Below, one piece after another: positions 5,817 through 8,047 of a stretch of 8,047 bases of DNA. The stretch is from assembly GCA_031262845.1 (NCBI GenBank), contig JAISGZ010000166.1:1-8047 (forward strand). The letters are read 5' to 3'. The stretch's first letter is position 1. Every line of letters starts with the position of its first letter. The position numbers and the translations under genes are program-made. The stretch is from Propionibacteriaceae bacterium. GTDB lineage: Bacteria; Actinomycetota; Actinomycetes; Propionibacteriales; Propionibacteriaceae. The notes beneath the pieces were generated by a model. That model had not been told where the DNA came from. It saw nothing but the letters and a program-made list of their open reading frames with translations, and made no database searches.

Positions 5817-6401
5817 TTAGAGATACAAACCGGCCGCCGGACCAGCGTTGGCTGACTTATCGCCGCCCGTCAAACCAGCCATTCTGGCCGGCTCGCCATC
5901 ACCACGGCGCTGACCCAGCGCCTTACGCATTTGTTCGACTTGAGCCCGGGCCACCATCTGCTGGGCCATGAGCGCCGTCTGAAGGCCCTGGAAGAGCCCT
6001 TCCAGCCATCCCACCAGTTGGGCTTGGGCAATCCGCAGTTCGGCGTCCGAAGGCGCATCATCGGCCGCGAACGGCTGCATCAAGCGGCGCAGTTCCTCGC
6101 CCAACTCGGCATCCAAGCCACCGGCCAATTCGTCAATCGACTGGCTGTAAATCTCACTCAAGCGGGCCCGTGAGCGGTCATCCAACGGTGCGTCCTTGAC
6201 TTCATCGAGTAAGCGGGAAATCATCCGGCCGATGCGCATCACCTTGGCCGGCTCGACAATCGCCGCCACATCTTCGTCCGGGTGGTTGCCCACGGCCGCT
6301 GGGTCGGGCACGGGGCTATCCGGTGATTGATTGACCACGAAGATCTCGCCGTCCGGCCCCTGTCCGAGAATGACCCCGGTCTGTTCTGGTGTTTGCGTCA
6401 T
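5817..6401 (-). CDS. bpa: Bacterial proteasome activator Bpa/PafE
   Basis: A homologue of Mycobacterium tuberculosis Bpa (PafE, Rv3780; formerly DUF2587), 194 aa. Bpa forms a dodecameric ring that docks on the 20S proteasome and opens its gate without ATP, promoting degradation of unfolded proteins such as HspR. The helical core runs from EPAKVMRIGRMISRLLDEV (50-68) through APLDDRSRARLSEIYSQSIDEL (71-92) to PSDAELRIAQAQLVGWLEGL (117-136) and QTALMAQQMVARAQ (141-154). A Gly/Ala-rich tail (about 166-190) ends in GLYL, where M. tuberculosis ends in GQYL, the proteasome-docking motif. The frame is open to a TTG at 6482, but that lies in the terminator of the upstream gene. I chose the ATG at 6401 because a TACGAT -10 box ends 7 nt before it. 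An ATG at 6410 overlaps that box and is less likely. No proteasome subunit genes are in the window. Confidence 0.95.
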   Translation of the reverse strand: MTQTPEQTGVILGQGPDGEIFVVNQSPDSPVPDPAAVGNHPDEDVAAIVEPAKVMRIGRMISRLLDEVKDAPLDDRSRARLSEIYSQSIDELAGGLDAELGEELRRLMQPFAADDAPSDAELRIAQAQLVGWLEGLFQGLQTALMAQQMVARAQVEQMRKALGQRRGDGEPARMAGLTGGDKSANAGPAAGLYL

Positions 6402-6408
6402 AGCGCCC

Positions 6409-6414
6409 ATCGTA
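6409..6414 (-). promoter_or_regulatory. -10 box of bpa, probably leaderless
   Basis: On the minus strand TACGAT (6414-6409) fits TANNNT and stands 7 nt before the ATG at 6401, so the transcript would begin at the start codon. No Shine-Dalgarno is present. No convincing -35 box was found; that position is occupied by a GC-rich dyad. Confidence 0.5.
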
Positions 6415-6419
6415 GTGGG

Positions 6420-6471
6420 CCGCGAAATCGCCGCCACGGCGGCTCGGAGGGTTGCCCGCGAAACTCGGAGG
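6420..6471. repeat. Repeated words and dyad upstream of the bpa promoter
   Basis: CCGCGAAA occurs at 6420-6427 and 6456-6463, and CTCGGAGG at 6443-6450 and 6464-6471. The second pair is adjacent and forms CCGCGAAACTCGGAGG. The first pair is split by 15 bp containing most of the dyad GCCGCC-AC-GGCGGC (6430-6443). The block lies about 20-70 bp upstream of the inferred bpa transcription start, with the dyad over the -35 region. A regulatory role is inferred from position only. Confidence 0.5.
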
Positions 6472-6480
6472 CTGACTCGC

Positions 6481-6517
6481 AAAAACAGTGATGGCCCCGT
6501 TGGGGGCCATCACTGTT
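6481..6517 (-). terminator. Intrinsic terminator of the acyl-CoA carboxylase gene
   Basis: Arms 6484-6498 and 6503-6517 form a perfect 15-bp stem around a 4-nt loop. On the minus strand the stem runs into five consecutive T (6485-6481). It starts 25 bp after the carboxylase stop codon at 6542 and separates that gene from bpa on the same strand. Confidence 0.95.
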
Positions 6518-6541
6518 GGGTCTGTAGCAATCAAGCGATCG

Positions 6542-8047
6542 TCAGACGATGGTCGCGATCGGATCACCGGCTTTGACGGCCGCGCCCTCGGTCACGAGTG
6601 GCGTGAACACCCCACCGACTTCGGACAAAATCGGGTTTTCCATCTTCATCGCTTCCAGCGTGCCGATGTTGGTGTGAGCCTCGACCTGGGTGCCGGCCGG
6701 GTACGACCAGCGGCTGAGGACGCCATTCATGGGCGCCAGGACCGCTCCGACGGGAATGGTCTGTCCGCTTTCGGACTCGACACTGGCGGCCGGCCGAGCC
6801 GTCGCCGCTCCCCCACCGGCGCCGATGAGCGAGGCCGGGAAACCAATTTGAACCCACTTGCCGTCAATTTCGAACCATTCTCGGACCACGCGCGACCGGT
6901 TGACCCCCGGCGGCAGCGGCTGGGCCAGTTCGGGCAGCCAGTCGCACTCGGTCTCAATCCAGTTGGTGTACATCGTGAAATCTTCGGCCGTCTTGGCAAT
7001 GAAGCTCGGTTCGGTCAGGATCCGACGATGGAACGGAATCAGGGTTGGGATACCTTCGATTTCGCATTCCCGCATGGCTTGCCGGGCTCGGGTCAGAGCC
7101 GACTCACGGTTCGTTCCCCAGACGATGATCTTGGCCACCATCGAGTCGAACTCCGGTGGCACGTCACCACCGGACGCGACCCCGGCGTCAATCCGGCAGA
7201 ACGGCCCACCGGGCATATCGAAGCGGGTGATGAGACCGGCTTGGGGCAGGAAACCACGGCCAGGGTCTTCGGCGTTGATGCGGAACTCGAAAGCGTGGCC
7301 ACTCGACGGCACGACGTCCGGCAAATCGTCGAGACCGTAACCTTCGGCAACTTTGAACTGACGGACGATCAGGTCCAGCCCCGTGGTCCGCTCGGTCACC
7401 GGATGTTCAACCTGGATTCGAGTATTGACTTCGAGGAACGACAACAGGCCATCTTCGCCGAGCATGAACTCAACCGTGCCGACGCCACGGTAATTGACCG
7501 CCTGGCAGATATCGCGGGCCGACTTGCACAGCAGATCTTGTTGTTCTTGGCTGAGGAAAGGCGCCGGCGCCTCTTCGACCACCTTCTGGTGCCGCCGCTG
7601 AACCGAGCAGTCGCGGGTTCCGACCACCACAACCCGGCCTTTACCGTCACCAAGCACCTGGACTTCAACGTGGCGTGGGCGTTCGACGAACCGCTCGACG
7701 TAGCACTCACCGCGGCCGAAGGCGGAAATCGCTTCCGACACCGCCGACTCGTACCGACGCTTGAGTTCAGCCGCCTTCCGAACGACTTTGAGACCGCGGC
7801 CGCCACCGCCGAAAGCCGCCTTGATGGCAATCGGATAGCCAAACTGGTTGGCAAAAGCTTCAACCTCTTCGACCCCGCTGACGGGATCAGGGGTCCCCGG
7901 CACCAGGGGCGCACCGACTTGTTCGGCGATCTTCCGGGAAGCGACTTTGTCTCCCAGCAAGGCCATATTCTCCGGCGTCGGGCCAATCCAGATCAGGCCG
8001 TTATCGGCGACCGCGCGGGCGAAATCGGCGTTCTCAGCCAAGAAGCC
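6542..8047 (-). CDS. Acyl-CoA carboxylase alpha chain (biotin carboxylase-BCCP fusion), 5'-partial
   Basis: The alpha subunit of an acetyl-/propionyl-CoA carboxylase of the actinobacterial AccA3/PccA type. Biotin carboxylase uses ATP and bicarbonate to carboxylate biotin carried on its own C-terminal domain; a separate beta subunit passes the CO2 to acyl-CoA. The window shows 501 residues. About 80-90 N-terminal residues, with the MxKVLIANRGEIA-type start, lie beyond the right edge: the visible part opens at GFLAENADFARAV, an internal family motif. Numbering from the Leu at 8041, the ATP-grasp loop is GGGGRGLKVV (78-87), the RDCSVQRRHQKVVEEAPAP block is at 143-161, and catalytic LEVNTRIQVEHPVTE is at 203-217 with Arg208. 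After an Ala/Gly-rich linker (about 407-420) comes the BCCP domain with EAMKMEN (463-469); Lys466 carries biotin. No beta subunit gene is in view. It ends in a strong intrinsic terminator. Confidence 0.96.
   Translation of the reverse strand, partial: GFLAENADFARAVADNGLIWIGPTPENMALLGDKVASRKIAEQVGAPLVPGTPDPVSGVEEVEAFANQFGYPIAIKAAFGGGGRGLKVVRKAAELKRRYESAVSEAISAFGRGECYVERFVERPRHVEVQVLGDGKGRVVVVGTRDCSVQRRHQKVVEEAPAPFLSQEQQDLLCKSARDICQAVNYRGVGTVEFMLGEDGLLSFLEVNTRIQVEHPVTERTTGLDLIVRQFKVAEGYGLDDLPDVVPSSGHAFEFRINAEDPGRGFLPQAGLITRFDMPGGPFCRIDAGVASGGDVPPEFDSMVAKIIVWGTNRESALTRARQAMRECEIEGIPTLIPFHRRILTEPSFIAKTAEDFTMYTNWIETECDWLPELAQPLPPGVNRSRVVREWFEIDGKWVQIGFPASLIGAGGGAATARPAASVESESGQTIPVGAVLAPMNGVLSRWSYPAGTQVEAHTNIGTLEAMKMENPILSEVGGVFTPLVTEGAAVKAGDPIATIV

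Noticed and set aside
5814..5826. GGTTTTAGAGATA resembles the start of a type II CRISPR repeat or tracrRNA
   Set aside because: It is a single occurrence that includes the bpa stop codon. There is no repeat array and no cas gene.
6408..6482. Longer bpa starts at TTG 6482 or ATG 6410
   Set aside because: The TTG lies in the upstream gene's terminator, and the ATG at 6410 overlaps the -10 box that fits a start at 6401.

Overview
This 8 kb stretch looks like ordinary chromosome from a moderately high-GC actinobacterium. The best lineage marker is a gene for Bpa/PafE, the ATP-independent activator of the actinobacterial 20S proteasome. Supporting signs are an NGTL-type motif 3 in seryl-tRNA synthetase, a fused biotin carboxylase-BCCP alpha subunit of an acyl-CoA carboxylase, and several genes that seem to be transcribed as leaderless mRNAs from TANNNT -10 boxes. 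I cannot name a genus. No IS element, phage gene, CRISPR array or defence cassette is visible.

Layout, left to right. A minus-strand tRNA-Ser(UGA) sits at the left edge. Next come a PIG3-type quinone oxidoreductase (minus), a strong intrinsic terminator, and a DeoD-type nucleoside phosphorylase homologue (minus) with a strong Shine-Dalgarno sequence. A divergent promoter region of about 236 bp follows. On the plus strand lie a GalT-like HIT-superfamily protein, seryl-tRNA synthetase (serS), a spacer with a 29-bp direct repeat that copies the end of serS, and a MacroD-type macrodomain hydrolase. A perfect 12-bp hairpin separates this plus-strand block from minus-strand bpa, which converges on it. 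Upstream of bpa is a promoter region with repeats, then the intrinsic terminator of the last gene. That last gene is the acyl-CoA carboxylase alpha chain, which runs off the right edge without its first roughly 80-90 residues.

The genes do not form one pathway. They are mostly single transcription units for translation (tRNA-Ser, SerRS), sugar and nucleoside metabolism (GalT-like, DeoD-like), ADP-ribose chemistry (macrodomain), proteasome function (Bpa), redox (quinone reductase) and fatty-acyl or propionyl metabolism (carboxylase).

The observation most worth following is the DeoD homologue. It keeps the fold signatures, but by a from-memory alignment to E. coli DeoD it has lost most phosphate-site residues and changed both members of the catalytic Asp-Arg pair. 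Also of interest are a canonical Leu-Tyr-Leu (HbYX-type) C-terminus on Bpa, leaderless architecture shared by three unrelated genes, repeats and a dyad upstream of the bpa promoter, and a decayed tandem duplication at the 3' end of serS. I do not see a clearly new multi-gene system here.
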